Assembly (NCBI GenBank): GCA_910589415.1
Contig: OU342634.1
Location: 20,953,144-21,017,143, forward strand
From: Malachius bipustulatus
Lineage: Eukaryota > Arthropoda > Insecta > Coleoptera > Melyridae
Length of the DNA stretch: 64,000 nucleotides
Direction: 5' to 3'
Shown here piece after piece: positions 35,932-48,964 of this stretch. Made by a program: the position numbers and the translations under genes. Numbering within the stretch: the stretch's first letter is position 1; every line of letters starts with the position of its first letter. Below the pieces are notes generated by a model. That model was not told where the DNA came from. It saw nothing but the letters and a program-made list of their open reading frames with translations, and did not search any database.

Positions 35932-38682
35932 AGCGGATAACTGCTACTATTAAGAGAAGTTAGGAGGAAATAAAATTAGGAGGACGGATTTCCTTATGCA
36001 AGTTACAAAGAAATAAGTTATTATTATTATGTACAATGTGTGTATATTAAGTAAATTTAAATAATTATACAAATTTTTATCATTAATAGCTAAGAATTCC
36101 TGGAAAAGTATTAATTTCGTATATATGAAAGGTTAAATTTACCTTGAAGCTAGCTGCATTATTTAGTCACTTATTCATTCTTCGTTGACGCTCTTCAAAT
36201 ACAATTAGTCAGACAAAAGAAAAAAATGTCCTTCTCTAGAACTTCCTTTCAAATGTACGGGAATGTTAAATTATTAAAGTCTATTAACAAGAGCTTTCAA
36301 AAGTTGATTGACAAATGTCATTAATTTACTCAAGCAAGAGTAACTTATTGTTTGAGTTCTTCCTGATATCCTGAACCTCAAATATCCATTCCATAGCCAT
36401 CAATGTAATTAAGCCTTTAAGAAGACAGAAAGGTACACATTTCTAACAAAAGATTGTATGTACATAATAATTATCCATGTCCACGTAAGGAGCAGCAGCT
36501 TATTTACTCTGCTCTAATCTAGACATCATTTATCCTTCATGTTATTTTTTAGGTGAATGATGTACCCATAACTAAGCGGGAAGGCTTAATTTAAACCAAA
36601 CGCATGTTGAAAAGATCTGATCTCTGAAGGCCAATACTTCATAAATCTAGATATAGGGGAGGAATAGAGTAGATACGATCTGACAATACACTAACAGCTC
36701 CCTGAACTGTAATCCAGAGAAAATCGATTAACAAAAATATGTTGCAAAAGTCCCGAGGGTGCAGAGTGTCATCTGTTGATTTCAAGGGGATTCGACTAAA
36801 TTGGCATTGAGAAAATGAGATATCGGAAAAATCGAACGGTGGATATAAAAAATATGAAACTGGGTTCAATCTTTTCGGAAGGAAATGGATATTAAATTTC
36901 TATACCGCCACTAAAATTTTAAATTTAAAATAAGCCGCTTTGTTTAATCCACAGTAAAGGTGAGTCTGATGCGTACCAGAGTAATGCACATATTTACTAA
37001 TCAATTTATTTAATACATAGGTAATTGAAAAAAAATAAACATTAATTTATGAAGAATAATTTCATGTTATTTGTGACTTTATTTATTTGTCAATATATAA
37101 AATTGATACGTTTTCAAAATTTTGAGATTAAAAAAGTTCTGTAAGCAGAGCAAAGAAACCAAAGAAATCAAACTAACGGCTTGTTTAAATAAATGTCTGA
37201 ATAATTCTTAACGAAAAAAATACCACGCAAATAAAGCCCAGTCCCGGAACATGTAAATCGTCTTAGATGTAAGGTTAGTTGGCGATATGGGACTAAAAAA
37301 GGGTTTCCTGGGAAGAAGATTAAAGGCAACGAGTCCCTTCTTTACGTAACTCTATTTTCAGCTTGAATATTTCCTACTGAATAGCTGATCTGTCTCCAAA
37401 GATCCAGCTGTATAAGAGTCCCATGTTGATTTTCTTTCTAATAAGAAATCAAGGTTCAACGCTATTTGGGAAGATTTGAATGCCATAGAAATAAACATAA
37501 ACCTCACATTTCCGTTTTTATGCATCGTAAGAAATAATATTACAGTCGGAAGAAGATATTCTTTTATACTTATACTTATAAGAGAAAATGATTCTCCGTT
37601 CTCCGTTCATCATATTATAATACCCACTGGAATTATTAAAATTAAATTACATTTTTGTAGCTATTCAAATGCTGTTAAGCCTAATGAAAAATCAAAATAC
37701 TTAAAAAAAACGTTAATAATCTCCCGGTGCTTCTTATGTCAGAATCTACATATAATAGCCTACTTCCTGAATTATTACAACAAGAGATACCTTCCAAATA
37801 TTATTTAGATTAGGTGACAATGTTGTGCCGAGATGTATGCGTTTCTTACTTTTTAGGACTCATCACCACACCCCAGAAGAAAGTTCATAGTAAAATATGC
37901 ATTATGAGCTGTGTAATTTTAATAAGTTTGAATGTAATGGCACATTTACAGTATTTCTTGTAATGTTGTACCGCAAGCTAAGGCAAGGAAATATGCAATT
38001 ATAATTTCCTTTACATAAACCATCTATAAACGTAACACTTTGAGTTTTTCGTAATGAAGTACATTACATTTTCTTGGAAAAGTATAAGAAACGCTCTCTA
38101 GAAAATGACTGTCCCTTTTGCCCTTTTAATATTAAGAGGGCTCTTCCTTAATAAGCACTTGTCTTTCCAATTATGTGGAGTACAACGAGGCGTCTGTAAG
38201 TGTAAAAACGTTCACAAAAAATCCAAATAGAATACAGGAAAGAACTTCCGTGAACAATTTTTTGATTAAAAGACGGGGATGCGAACGACGACCACAAAGA
38301 GATAAACTTTTTAGCTCGAATTTCTAGCAAACAAATTCAGCGGCTGCGTTTTATTATGGAGACATAACTTAATGACGATAATTATTTTTACATTAACAGA
38401 TAGCAAATAGAAACATTTTGTCCTATTACTTATGTATCACCTACTTATACCTACATAGGTAGGTACTTTTAATTAAATAATTTAATGTTTTTAAGCAAAT
38501 TTTGCCATTTTATCTCTCTACACTCTATACCAACAACTCTTTCCACTCTTTTCAATAACTGAGAAGTAACAGATTAAATGTACAAGGACTATTTTAATTC
38601 TATTTTTCTTAAAACGTTTAGTCTACTATTCTATTCGGACCTAGCTGGCTCTGAATTATACGAATGATCAATTTTATGGACA
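35932..38682. other. Non-coding stretch
   Basis: AT-rich; several short ORFs (for example 37476-37808) show no motif and are probably chance. Confidence 0.5.
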
Positions 38683-39537
38683 TACAGGGTGATTGATTGA
38701 AACGCCACATTAGAAAAAATTCGACTTCCAAATGATCTAGGAATCTGAAATTTGGAACTTAGGCAACATACCTAATAGCGAGTCAAAATGAAATATTACC
38801 AAGATGGCAGCACATTTAAAAATGGCGAAAGCATTGGCCATCTTTGTTTTTTTAAATGGGACACCCTATATTTTATTGCATTTTCAGATTGTCTGAGAAA
38901 ATGTAATAACAATAATGTTTATAGTTGCATTTTAAATTGAGTAGGCTATGAGTTATAAACAAGTGAAAATCGCAATTTTCCAACTTTAAACCCATTTACC
39001 ACAAAAACGGCTCAAGATATCAAAAAATGGCTTACATGTCTTAATCTTAAATTTTTATCTGGTATCCTACTGTATAGTTTAAATGTTTATGCAGGGTGAT
39101 GGAAAATCTGATAATTTTCACCACCTTGTATAAACATTTCAACTGCATAATTGGATGCCTTATAAAAAGTTAAGATAGGAACATGTAAACCGTTTTTTGA
39201 TATTATGGGCCGTTTTTGTGGTAAATGGGTTTAAAGTTGGAAAATTGCGATTTTCACTTGTTTATAACTCATAGCCTACTCAATTTAAAATGCAACTATA
39301 AACATTATTGTTATTACATTTTCTCAGACAATCTGAAAATGCAATAAAATATAGGGTGTCTCATTTAAAAAAACAAAGATGGCCAGTGCTTTCGCCATTT
39401 TTAAATGTGCTGCCATCTTGGTAATATTTCATTTTGACTCGTTATTAGGTATGTTGCCTAAGTTCCAAATTTCAGATTCCTAGATCATTTGGAAGTCGAA
39501 TTTTTTCTAATGTGGCGTTTCAATCAATCACCCTGTA
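38683..39537. mobile_element. Fold-back element, nearly perfect 855-bp palindrome
   Basis: Starts TACAGGGTGATTGATTGAAA and ends with the exact complement. The arms, about 420 bp each, are almost identical and meet near 39110 around GCAGGGTGATGGAAAATC. The few differences (for example GAGTCAAAATG ends, GCATTGGCC vs GCACTGGCC) suggest a recent copy. The inner part (GAGTTATAAACAAGTGAAAA, AACGGCTCAAGATA, CTTACATGTC) is shared with the element at 58481-59360, so both belong to one family. No coding capacity. Confidence 0.88.
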
Positions 39538-40620
39538 TTGATCTTAGATATTAAGACAAAAAGTAATAACAAATAGGAAACTAATTTAAATCTATAAATA
39601 ATCATATTTTGGTAAACATCTGAATATAAAGTACCTACCAATCATAAGAATGTAATAAATACCTACGCCTGAATGTTGCGGAAATAAGATCCATATACTA
39701 TTTATATGAACAGTTTTTACTATAGCAATAGTCTAAAGTTTTTTTTTTTTTTTTGTTTAATTCACGCCATATATTATGAATTGGTCTCATTTAGAGCTAC
39801 CCAAAGTATTTCCAAACGATAAATATTTCATGAATCTCTTTCAGCTCTGAAATTATCGCTGGCGGAAAATTAACCCTATTATAATAAGCTATTCAAGCAA
39901 GGGCAGCATGTTCTTGAACCATAATGTGAGTTTTTTTAGCCAGTATTTTTGACATTTTCCTGTATAATAATAATTATTATTTATGCGATTTTAAACTATT
40001 TGGATTACTAAATTATTAAAAGTGGAAACTTAACAACTTCCTGGTCAAAAGCAGCTCAAAAGTTAGAGTTTAGCTGACATCTTCTACTGACAAAACTCGT
40101 TGACTTAGGTAGTTCACTGACCAAAATTTAAAGATTAGGCCAGGCAAAATGAGCTGATTTTTCATGATCAACCGCAGTCCAAAATACGGCTGGAATAGCT
40201 CCATATATCTTGTTTTTATTTGAGAAACGTTCCTGGAGCAGAGTAGTGTGTTAAAAATGAGATAATTCGACAAGATGCGTTGATGACTTAAGAAATTGAT
40301 TCTTTCAACTATCTGTATTACTGAAAATGGTGTTATATTACATCCCAGATATTAAAAACTCTGACATTTTCTTGTTAAAAATTACCTCAATCCATAATAA
40401 TTTATTGGTAGAACTTTCTTTTCGTATTTTATGTTTTACCATTCTCTTTTTGTGATATAGGATTGTTTGATGCTAGATAAATTAAAATGGAAAATTGTTT
40501 GATGGACTGATTAACCAACGTTAATGATTATTTAATAAATACAGGTACCGAAAGACACTGTAATGGACGCTATAAACCTTAAATTACACAAAACTCATAC
40601 TGGAGCGCAAAACAGCCATG
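39538..40620. other. Non-coding stretch
   Basis: Microsatellite-like TACCTA runs and a 17-base T run at about 39739; no gene recognised. Confidence 0.5.
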
Positions 40621-40624
40621 TACC

Positions 40625-41110
40625 AAAAGAGTCATCTCTCCATTACTGTTCAACTGAAGAATATAAAAAAACAAGATATGCGTTCATCAAGATTTCTAAA
40701 CTGGAGCCACAGTCACAAAACTGGACACCAAAGTAAAACTTCTACGATGCTATGTTTTCTCCATCATATTATGGGATGGAATCCTGGATATTAACCAAGG
40801 CAACACAAAAGAAACTTGAGGCCTTCGAGATGTGGCTCTACAAAAGGATCCTTAAGAGAACAGAATATCTCGGACATATAATGAGAAATGGCAGCAAATA
40901 CAACTTTTAAAATCCATCCTCCGATGAGATTTGAGAGGAAATTTGTAATTTGTAATTTGTAAGAAGAAGGATATCGTGGCTCAAACACCTAAGGACCTGG
41001 TTTTCAAAAACAACCACAGAGCTGTTTAGGGCGGTAGTCAATAAAGTCATCATAACTAGAATGGTAGCCAATATCCGAAACGAATAGGCTACTTGAAGAA
41101 GAATAATAAT
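40625..41110 (+). pseudogene. Non-LTR reverse transcriptase C-terminal fragment
   Basis: Plus-strand frames give KVKLLRCYVFSII, then YGMESWILTKATQKKLEAFE followed by MWLYKRILKRTEYLGHIMRN, then after a stop RRRISWLKHLRTWF and ELFRAVVNK, VANIRNE. This is the post-catalytic tail of a common insect endonuclease-reverse transcriptase element, the same type as the fragment at 28311-28690. An internal deletion joins RILK directly to EYLGHIMRN, and there are at least two frameshifts. A GAAGAAGAATAATAATAAA run at the end resembles the simple repeat that often ends such copies. Confidence 0.78.
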
Positions 41111-42560
41111 AAATAGGCGATGTGAACACGTCATACACTGCTTCCCGGTCGGGAAGCACGAAAAGGACAGCAACAAAACAATCCTGCATTGGCAGGAGTA
41201 GGAGTAGGAGTTGACACTTCACGCAGAGAGATGCAGGACTCGATTCCCATGTCGCGTACCGAATTTCGCACCCCGTAAAGATTCCGTAAAGATCGTAAAG
41301 ATAATAGTCAATTCAAACATCACATAATTAAACTGTCGAATAAGTCCATCGTTGTTACTGATATAAATAATGTAAGTACACGCATCCTTTTTTGTTATTC
41401 GCAATTCCTGGTCATTAAGACCCGATTTGCATAAATACCGCATTGCTCCAGTGGTCATCTCCGCACTTATATTATAATGAGTAGGTATACTTACTTGGCC
41501 AATGTGGGTATTAGTGAAATCTTAGTGCCATCATTAAGTGATTACAAATATACTCTAAAAAGTACAACCAACTCCGACGAAGGTTGCAATTAGATACGTT
41601 TTACGAATGCATCTGGAATTAAACGTCAACAAAATAAAATAAAAACGTAGTTTTTACGCCATCAACAAAGATCGCTGCAACATTCAACAGCGAAAGTAGA
41701 ATAATAATGGTTTATAAAATCTGAGCATGGTTGAAGCTCTTCACAATATTATTATGAACGTCGTTATTTTACCTTCTATACAGGTAGTTATAAATTCGTT
41801 TTCTTTCTTTTAGGTTTTATTTTCCAACAATTTTCAAGCGACATTTTTTTGTATGCTGGGAATTCTAGAGACCTTTCGTAATAATAATACGTGATGCGAC
41901 ATCAGCAGACCGGTTGATGAGTCTGAAGGGATGGACACTCTTAATCCGTAAAGTGCTGCATCATGTTAACTCTTTAATTTGTTTTGCAAATGACGTCCCA
42001 CAGATCCCGCGGGAACGCTGCGTCATTTATATTTATAACCAGAGTCCCGGGCCTGATAAATACTGGGACCTATTCAATTTAATGGGAAATGAGGGGACGG
42101 CTTCTTTGATTAGATAAAACACTACACTCTGTCTTCTCAACCACAACCGAATACCCTCGTTTTAACCGCTTACCTCTTATTTCAATTTTAATCACGTTTT
42201 GCGTGTATCATCAGATCTGGGGATGATTTAATTTTGTTTGTATCGCCTTTCCTATTAAATTAATACTCTGCCAATAGATACGGACACGCTGCTTTATCTC
42301 GCCTAAAACCACAACTCCAATAATAATACCTATCTTACCCCTACCATCTTTCATCATCCTACTTTCATTTGGATTAATTTCAGTTGTAGGTAGCATTACC
42401 ACTCTAGAAATAAATTAGAAAGACGTTGTAGTGTTATCTCCTCACTTTGTGTTATTAATGTTGAGAATAAAAACACTACTGTTTAATTGAAAGGTTCAGT
42501 GGAATAATCAGTCCGTAACAGCTAAATATCGAGGAGAGCAAATAAACGTTTAAAAATATC
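41111..42560. other. Non-coding stretch
   Basis: Short ORFs only. 41195-41215 has an AGGAGT triplet repeat. No gene recognised. Confidence 0.45.
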
Positions 42561-42566
42561 CACGAG

Positions 42567-42656
42567 AGTTTCATCAACTCTTCTGTTATTTTTCAATGCC
42601 CGTGAGTAATTTATTAGTACAGTACTTATTAAAAACACAGAAGAGTTGATGAAACT
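42567..42656. repeat. 20-bp perfect inverted repeat (hairpin)
   Basis: AGTTTCATCAACTCTTCTGT at 42567-42586 is perfectly complementary to 42637-42656, with a 50-base spacer. The pairing extends imperfectly on the loop side (TTATTTTT against AAAAAC). It may be the relic of a small MITE or an isolated hairpin; nothing else in the window matches it. Confidence 0.7.
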
Positions 42657-42967
42657 TGCTATTCTTTTATATTTTTTTAAAAACAAAAACAAAAACTGCT
42701 CATTTTTTGAGAACATGGGAGACTTTTTAAAGAGGTTTTTAGGCAGCTTATAGCGTCCTTTTATTTTCTGCTTCGTTTTTGAAAAGGACGCCCACAACAT
42801 CACCATAATAGTCTGATGCGCCCCCAAGATGCCAATTTTGTCAGTGGTTTCTCACATTATCTACAAGAACTATTACCCATTTGGGTTTAAAAATATTGAA
42901 AAAAATTCTTTGAAAAAAAATATTCTGATTGAAAATGCACACGGGAGTTTGAAAGAGACAGACTTTA

Positions 42968-43903
42968 TACAGTGTCCCCTTAAATGACCTTACAACTAAG
43001 TCTACCAAATATTCCTCGACGATTCTGAAACTGTCATTTGATTCTACCTAAAAGTTGAACCGCAAAAGCGATTTTGATGAAATTTGATATGATGTCATGG
43101 TTTTATGGGACAACAAGTGCAATTCTAAAATTATTCATGACAAGAATTCATTTGCGTGGATCATTGGTTTTTACGTTTCACACCCTTTGAAATTCTACGC
43201 CAATGGAATAAAAAAAAAAAATAATGACAGAGCGTAGAATTGTCGACTCATTTTCTACAAAAATTACACTGTATAAAAGTGTTTAAAAGAGTTTAGAAGA
43301 TAATCGCATTTGAATGTTGAATTTTATGGGAAATTTCGTATTTTTTTCATTGCAATTTCTTGATTTTCATAGAATAATAAAATTGATTCACCTTTAACAT
43401 TTTGACATGTAAATTAGTTTCAGTATTTTCTGAAAATCAAGAAAATCCCCATAAAAAGTAAAAAATTTACTATAAAAATCAACATTCAAATGCAATTATC
43501 TTTTAAACTATAAGATTACTTTTATAAATAGTAAATAGTCAATTTTTTGTACAAAATAATGAGTCGACTAATCTGTGCTCGCTATTTAAATTTTTTTTAT
43601 CTCATTGGCGTAGAAGTTCAAAGGGTGTGAAATCTAAAGAACTAATGATCTACGCCAATGAATTAACTTCATAAGTAATTTTCGTATTGCACTTTTTGTC
43701 ACATAAAACCATAACATCATACCAAATTTCATAAAAGTCGCTTCAGCGGGCTTAACTAATCAAGTAACAATTTGGGAATTGGCTTTTTGACATATTCTAG
43801 CGGCCGAACCATGCAACTTATGACTACGATGAGTTGACTTAAATCGACATAGTTTCACTCGAGGAACATTTGGTTGAGAATCTCATTCCAGGGACACCCT
43901 GTA
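42968..43903. mobile_element. Fold-back element, TACAGTGTCCCC / TACAGGGTGTCCC ends
   Basis: Imperfect palindrome with ends TACAGTGTCCCC (left) and the complement TACAGGGTGTCCC (right). Mirrored inner landmarks: ACCAAATRTTCCTCGA, AAGCGATTTTGATGAAATTT, GGTTTTATGGGAC, and TCACACCCTTTGAAATTCTACGCCAATG. The middle part is shared with 61345-62160, so both form one family. No coding capacity. Confidence 0.75.
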
Positions 43904-44156
43904 GAACATTTACTTAACAGTGTGATATACTTTACTACCTGCTTACAGCGAAAATTACAGACCTACCTATATTAGGAAAACTAAATTACTAAATTAGTAA
44001 ATATCAAAATTATTGTCATTTGCAGCTTGAATACCATTTCGTATGAGTTATGAAACATTCGGGATTATCAATATAGATATAATACTTATTTTATATTGTT
44101 ACAATTCTATCAAGTGTTCATTTAGTTCTTCAGTTCTTCAGTTGTCTGTGGAAACT

Positions 44157-45827
44157 TGCAGCGTGAGCAAAATAATTTATTATTAATCAGGGAATGTCGA
44201 AAGTAGCAGTAACGAGAGCTTGCAGTGCAAGCGAAGGGCAAAATGTTGTTTCGGCAAAACGATAATACTGCAAAAGAAACTTTCACGACAAATTTCTCTG
44301 AAGATAATGATGTTGAATAACATGAAAACTGAATCAAATACTATCAGAGTGCTAGTTATTCTGCTGCTTTAATTATTTTAAAAGGTACACCCTATATATA
44401 GGTATCTAAGGTAGATTAGGGATGCCAAAGAGTTCTTCAGTTCTTATTAACTCGATTTGCTCGAGTTCTTATTTTTATTGTGCTACCTAAACTCTATGAA
44501 GAACTAATAAAAAGTAGATTTAGGGTTATAAAGATGTTAATGTGATTTTCAAAGAATAAGTTAAAATGGACAGATGTTTAATGAGCAAATTATGGTTTAC
44601 ATTTCCTGTTTAATTTAAAATCAAATAATTATCCTGTCTTATTTTAAAAGCTTTAAATTTGATATAAATATGTTTAAACAATCGTTTGTTTGAAAATAAA
44701 GGATCCTTTACTTTGTACACCTGTGTACAAAAGAATAAAATACTTCCGATATCATTTATATCGGGAAAGATAAAGTTCGTGAGTGGTAATTAATTAATTT
44801 ACTAAGTTAGCACTGATCTTCTAGTCCTTCCTCGTCATGATCGGTGAGATAAAATAAAAGACAACACTTACAGTTTCCGGGATGAAGCTGATTGAGGTAA
44901 AAACTGTCTTTATTTTGACAGTAAAAAGGATATTAATAACTCCTGGACTTTGCTAGGGGTGGTGCTCAACCAGGCATTGAAGTCTCCAGAGAAAGCAGCA
45001 GGTGCAGAGACGACGCCCTGATGAGACTCCTAGGATTGAACAACCAAAACAGCACTAGCACCGGGAAATGTTCTGCTGTCGTTGAAAATCACCAAAACGT
45101 TGATTTATTTCACCATGGATAAGTGAAAACGATGCGAGGATCAATTAGATAGTTGAAGAACAGAAAATGGGCCACGCTCCCTTTTGTCTCCTAGTTCAAG
45201 ATGGCTTCCTCGGTCGCAATAGGCAATTAATCCAGATAATTAGTAAATACCGGAGAAGACAAGGTATTTACCAGAGGTAGAGGTAAAGATAAGGTATAAG
45301 GTAATGTTGAGATAGAATCCCCGAAGCTAAAAATAAGTAATAATCGAATTAGAGCTTCTCTTCAAAAATATCTGTAATGGCGACTTACCCTGAACAACAG
45401 GCTTCGATGGGAACGATCAAGAGAATCAACTTTCTTGATGGACAGATAAAAAGGAAGTGAATTCAGTTCCGTGAACTTGAGAGGAAATCCGCCTTCGGTT
45501 GGTGAAAGGAGAAAATGTCATGGGCAGATACTGAAATCTGATTGACAGTTGACAACTTATTTGGTTCCTGAAAGGAACTCAGGATCGGACTGAAACGACA
45601 ACTTATTTGGTTCCTGAAAGGAACTCAGGATCTAAGTGAAACGAAACGTGCAATGCCATCTAGTAGTGAATTATCCGGACAGTACCAGCGCCGGCATACG
45701 GTGTGGGTAGTCAGTTTAAAGATGCGATCTATATTATAGGGAGTTGTAGGGAACTGTAATTTTACAATTCTCTTTAAAACGAGGGGAGCTTTGCAAAGAG
45801 GACAACAGGTGACGTATTCACGTTACA
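44157..45827 (-). repeat. 3' LTR
   Basis: Downstream LTR of the minus-strand element. It contains a 46-bp tandem duplication (GACAACTTATTTGGTTCCTG... at about 45549 and 45596) that is also in the other LTR. It has no ORF of note. Confidence 0.92.
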
Positions 45828-45838
45828 CACCTCCCCTT
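45828..45838 (-). other. Polypurine tract of the LTR element
   Basis: On the minus strand AAGGGGAGGTG lies directly before the TGTAAC start of the 3' LTR, the expected place for the plus-strand primer. Confidence 0.75.
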
Positions 45839-47883
45839 ACCGATGCAAGAGAAAATTCAAAAACTAGAAGAAAATTCTAGTTCTTTCTATACCCGTAGAA
45901 GGGTATACATGAAGGTATGATTGTGGATGACCAACAAGGACAACACAAATCGAAAAAAAGAGAGAATAGTGTTCTACAAAAACAGACTTTGTAAAAGTTT
46001 TCTACCATGTTTACTATTCGTTCAGATAATATCGCACAGCTAGTCACTTTAACTAGCTATACAATACAAAAAGAAATATTTAACTCGCTCATGCAGATTA
46101 AATTTTTAATTACAAAACCTTAATGCTAAGTAGATAAAAGAAAATGTACATGCATTCTTTCTAGATAACATGCTACTAAGTTGATTATTATTATAAACCC
46201 TTATAATTAGATATTGTATATACAAGAATTAAAATTAAGTTATAACATTTCTGTATAACAGGCTCGCTGTTAATAGAGCTGCACTGTTTTGTTTGATGTT
46301 CAACCACCCATAGTTTTGAACACTACTTCAGCCTGGGGTTTCAAAAACCGCCAACACTGAAGGACTAAGAAAATTGCTATGGGAGTTTTCACACAAACTA
46401 AAACTCTCGGAAACAGGGCTGCTACTCGATAGAATGGACAACTAAATAAATCCAGAAATTCTGACTTCATCATAAAAAGTCAAGGTAGCGGGATAGATAT
46501 AATTAGGCATATATACAGATAACTCAAAAGGTATTCGCAAACTTATGCGAATGGGAAGAGATAATGTACATAATTTTCATTCCTTACAATGAAAATAGAT
46601 AGGGAAAGATATAAATGTAAGAAAACGAAATTCTATTCCTTTATGGGAAAGTTTCGAGATAGATAAGTAGTTGTTCTAACTACTACTAGTCACAAAGGGA
46701 CAAAACTAAGGTAACTGGCCATTGAAAGTCACTTTACGTGTCCTTGTCAGATAAATCTCAAAGGTCATACGGAACAAATTACTTGGATACTTCCAATAAT
46801 CACTTCAAGAAATCATCAATAATCGCCTGGATTACTAGATTTTCATCAAAGACATAGTAAGATAGCTCAATCACTCGGAAAGATAAGACGAAATGGGAAA
46901 CCATTTTCATCGCTGAGATAGGGGACATTCGATACCAGTGTTCAGATTCCTTTATTTCGGCACTGAATATCTAGGGCCTCCTTTGCAAATTCTGAACTCG
47001 AATTCACATAGATTTCTATTTTCCATCTGGGAAAATATTCGCAGAGAAGATAAAGATTAGCTATCATTTCATTATGATGCTAATAGGTAAAGGTATTAAG
47101 GTAAGATAAGATAATTTCTTTTCTTCATTGAAAAGAATATCTAAGATAAACATTAGTCACCATTTTGTTATGGAACTAATAGGTATAGATAAGATAAGAT
47201 AAGATAAGATAATTTCTTTCCTTCTTCGAAAAGAAATATCCAAGATAAGCATTAGTCACCATTTCATTATGGTACTAATAGATAAAGTAAGGTAAGATAA
47301 AGATAACCTGTTGTCTTTTGCTTGGACAAACAGGGCAGTTTTCTCTTTAGCCTAAGGCAGGGCGGAAACTGTCGGGAAAGCACCCGTGGATAGATAGTAG
47401 ATAAGATAGAGGTAAAGGAAAAGATAAGGTAGATACAACGGTAAGATAGTGTTTTTCGTTGGTTCAATGAACACAAGAAAACTTAAGAGATAACATTAGA
47501 CTTGTAAACGTTAGCCAGATAAGATAGATAAATAGCTCCTTCTTAGGGTAAAAGTTTAGATAACCAGAAAAATTATGGGTTCTCAAAAATTGAGCGATAG
47601 TACAAGATAAGAGACTGAGGATAACAGATACCGATCCCAAAATTAGCAACATTTATACTTTGAGCTCACATTCACACAGCTAGTTTCGAGATCCTTGAGA
47701 AATGCTTTGAAAGATACGGTTTTCATTCTGCATACATTCTTCATTCATTCTAAGATACGACTAAAGACATAGCACTCTCAATTCGCGTATTGTCAAACCT
47801 CATTCCAAACAGGAGTTTGTATATGTTGTAGAGAAGATAGAAATTAGGTAGGAATAAAATTTCTGGAGAGAGAAGGAAGTGAA
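45839..47883 (-). other. Region between integrase stop and polypurine tract
   Basis: About 2 kb on the 3' side of the integrase gene, in the position where some insect Ty3-type elements have an env-like gene. I see no such gene: only short ORFs (for example 47267-47476, without motifs) and repetitive AGATAAG-type sequence. It may be a long untranslated stretch or a decayed coding region. Confidence 0.5.
47045..47305. repeat. About 115-bp tandem repeat with GATAA microsatellite
   Basis: Two and a half copies of a unit containing ATTAGTCACCATTTNNTTATG, TACTAATAGRTA and TAATTTCTTTTCTTCNTTGAAAAGAA. A (GATAA)n run within the unit (about 47184-47212) is longer in the second copy. It lies inside the LTR element. 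Confidence 0.8.
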
Positions 47884-48964
47884 CTATTCATCAGTTTGAG
47901 GCGGATCTACGCCTCCATACGCCTTTAAGTCCTTCACATGCCAGCGACCTAGCGGGTTGCCTTCCTGATCCTGTAATTCGTACACTAATTTAGATATTGC
48001 CTTGGAAATTCGGCAAAGTACGAATTTGGGGGCCAGTTTGGCAGCAAAGTTCTTTGCAGCATTCGAAAGGGGGTAAGTATGTTTCCATACTAACTCTCCT
48101 TCCTGGAAAACATCTGGGCGCTTACGCAGATCATAATACTTTTTATTTACGTCATAAGCCTTTTTTAATTTGACTCTGACGTCTTCAAAGATAGGAGGCA
48201 ATCTAGAGATATCATTTTCCCTATGCACATAAGAAAGATCTTCTGGTAGGGCAAGGTAGTTATTTTCGACAGGACCATAAAAGGTTCCGTCTATAGGTAT
48301 GTTTCGAGCGAAAACAAGAAAAGCGGGAAAATGTTTGGTGACTTCGTTCACAGACAAGTTAATTGCCTGGGCCACCTTGTAGACATTTTTATCCCAGTCT
48401 TTGTGATTATCTTTCACATAAGACGAGATAGCGGTAAGCAAAGTTCGATTGGTTCTCTCGGTAGGGTTAACCTGTGACAAGTGCCTAGCACTATACCACA
48501 AATTAACTTGGTACTCTTCCAATAACTTGGTGAACTGAGTACTCTTAAAAATCTGAGCATTGTCGCAGAGAACAATTTGAGGGACACCAAAGATCAAGAA
48601 AACTTGATTTTCGAGATATTTTACAACTGCAGCTGCGGTCGCGTTCGGCATGGGTTTTACCAGTACGAACTTAGAGAACCAATCTGTGACTACGAGAAGT
48701 TGTGTATTCCTGGCTTTCGACCTAGGAAAGGGACCCATAAAATCTATGGAGATAAATTGGAAAGGAAAGCTTATGCTTTTGTAACCACCCATTAAACCAG
48801 CACGAGCGACATTAGTCGATTTGTGAGCACCGCAAACCTGACAATTTCGTATGAATTTCTTTACCGTTAGGTCCATTTTGGGCCAATAGTAGAATTCCGA
48901 TATTCGTGCCTTGGTTTTTCTTACGCCGAAATGGGCCGAAGTTATCCCCCTACTTCGGCAAGGA
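47884..48964 (-). CDS. Integrase of the Ty3/mdg1-like element, 5'-truncated pol
   Basis: The open frame has its first Met at 48876 (330 residues) but integrase-like sequence continues in frame upstream to about 48964 (AHFGVRKTKARISEFYYWP), where a stop ends it, so the Met is not the true start. Domains in order: zinc-binding H2C2 region with one His visible and CQVC (residues 12-15 from the Met), then the catalytic core with Asp45 (SIDFMGPF), Asp105 (VLCDNA) and Glu140 (NPTERTNR), then a C-terminal DNA-binding region with KLAPKFVLCRISKAISKLVY and a WHVKDLKAY end. Integrase joins the element cDNA to host DNA. Protease, reverse transcriptase and RNase H, which should precede it in pol, are missing. 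The core is uninterrupted with all three acidic residues present, but without the polyprotein it is unlikely to be made normally. Confidence 0.88.

Noticed and set aside
41895..41940. TTGATGAG followed by GAAG resembling a hammerhead ribozyme core
   Set aside because: The second conserved box (CGAAA) and the three stems are missing.
45015..45060. CCTGATGAG...GAAC in the LTR, hammerhead-like (retrozyme idea)
   Set aside because: No stem II with a loop, box reads TGAAC rather than CGAAAC, and flanking stems I and III do not pair. The same applies to the second LTR.
47267..47476. Possible env-like ORF downstream of integrase in the LTR element
   Set aside because: Only 69 codons, no signal peptide plus cleavage plus membrane-anchor order, and it overlaps repetitive sequence.
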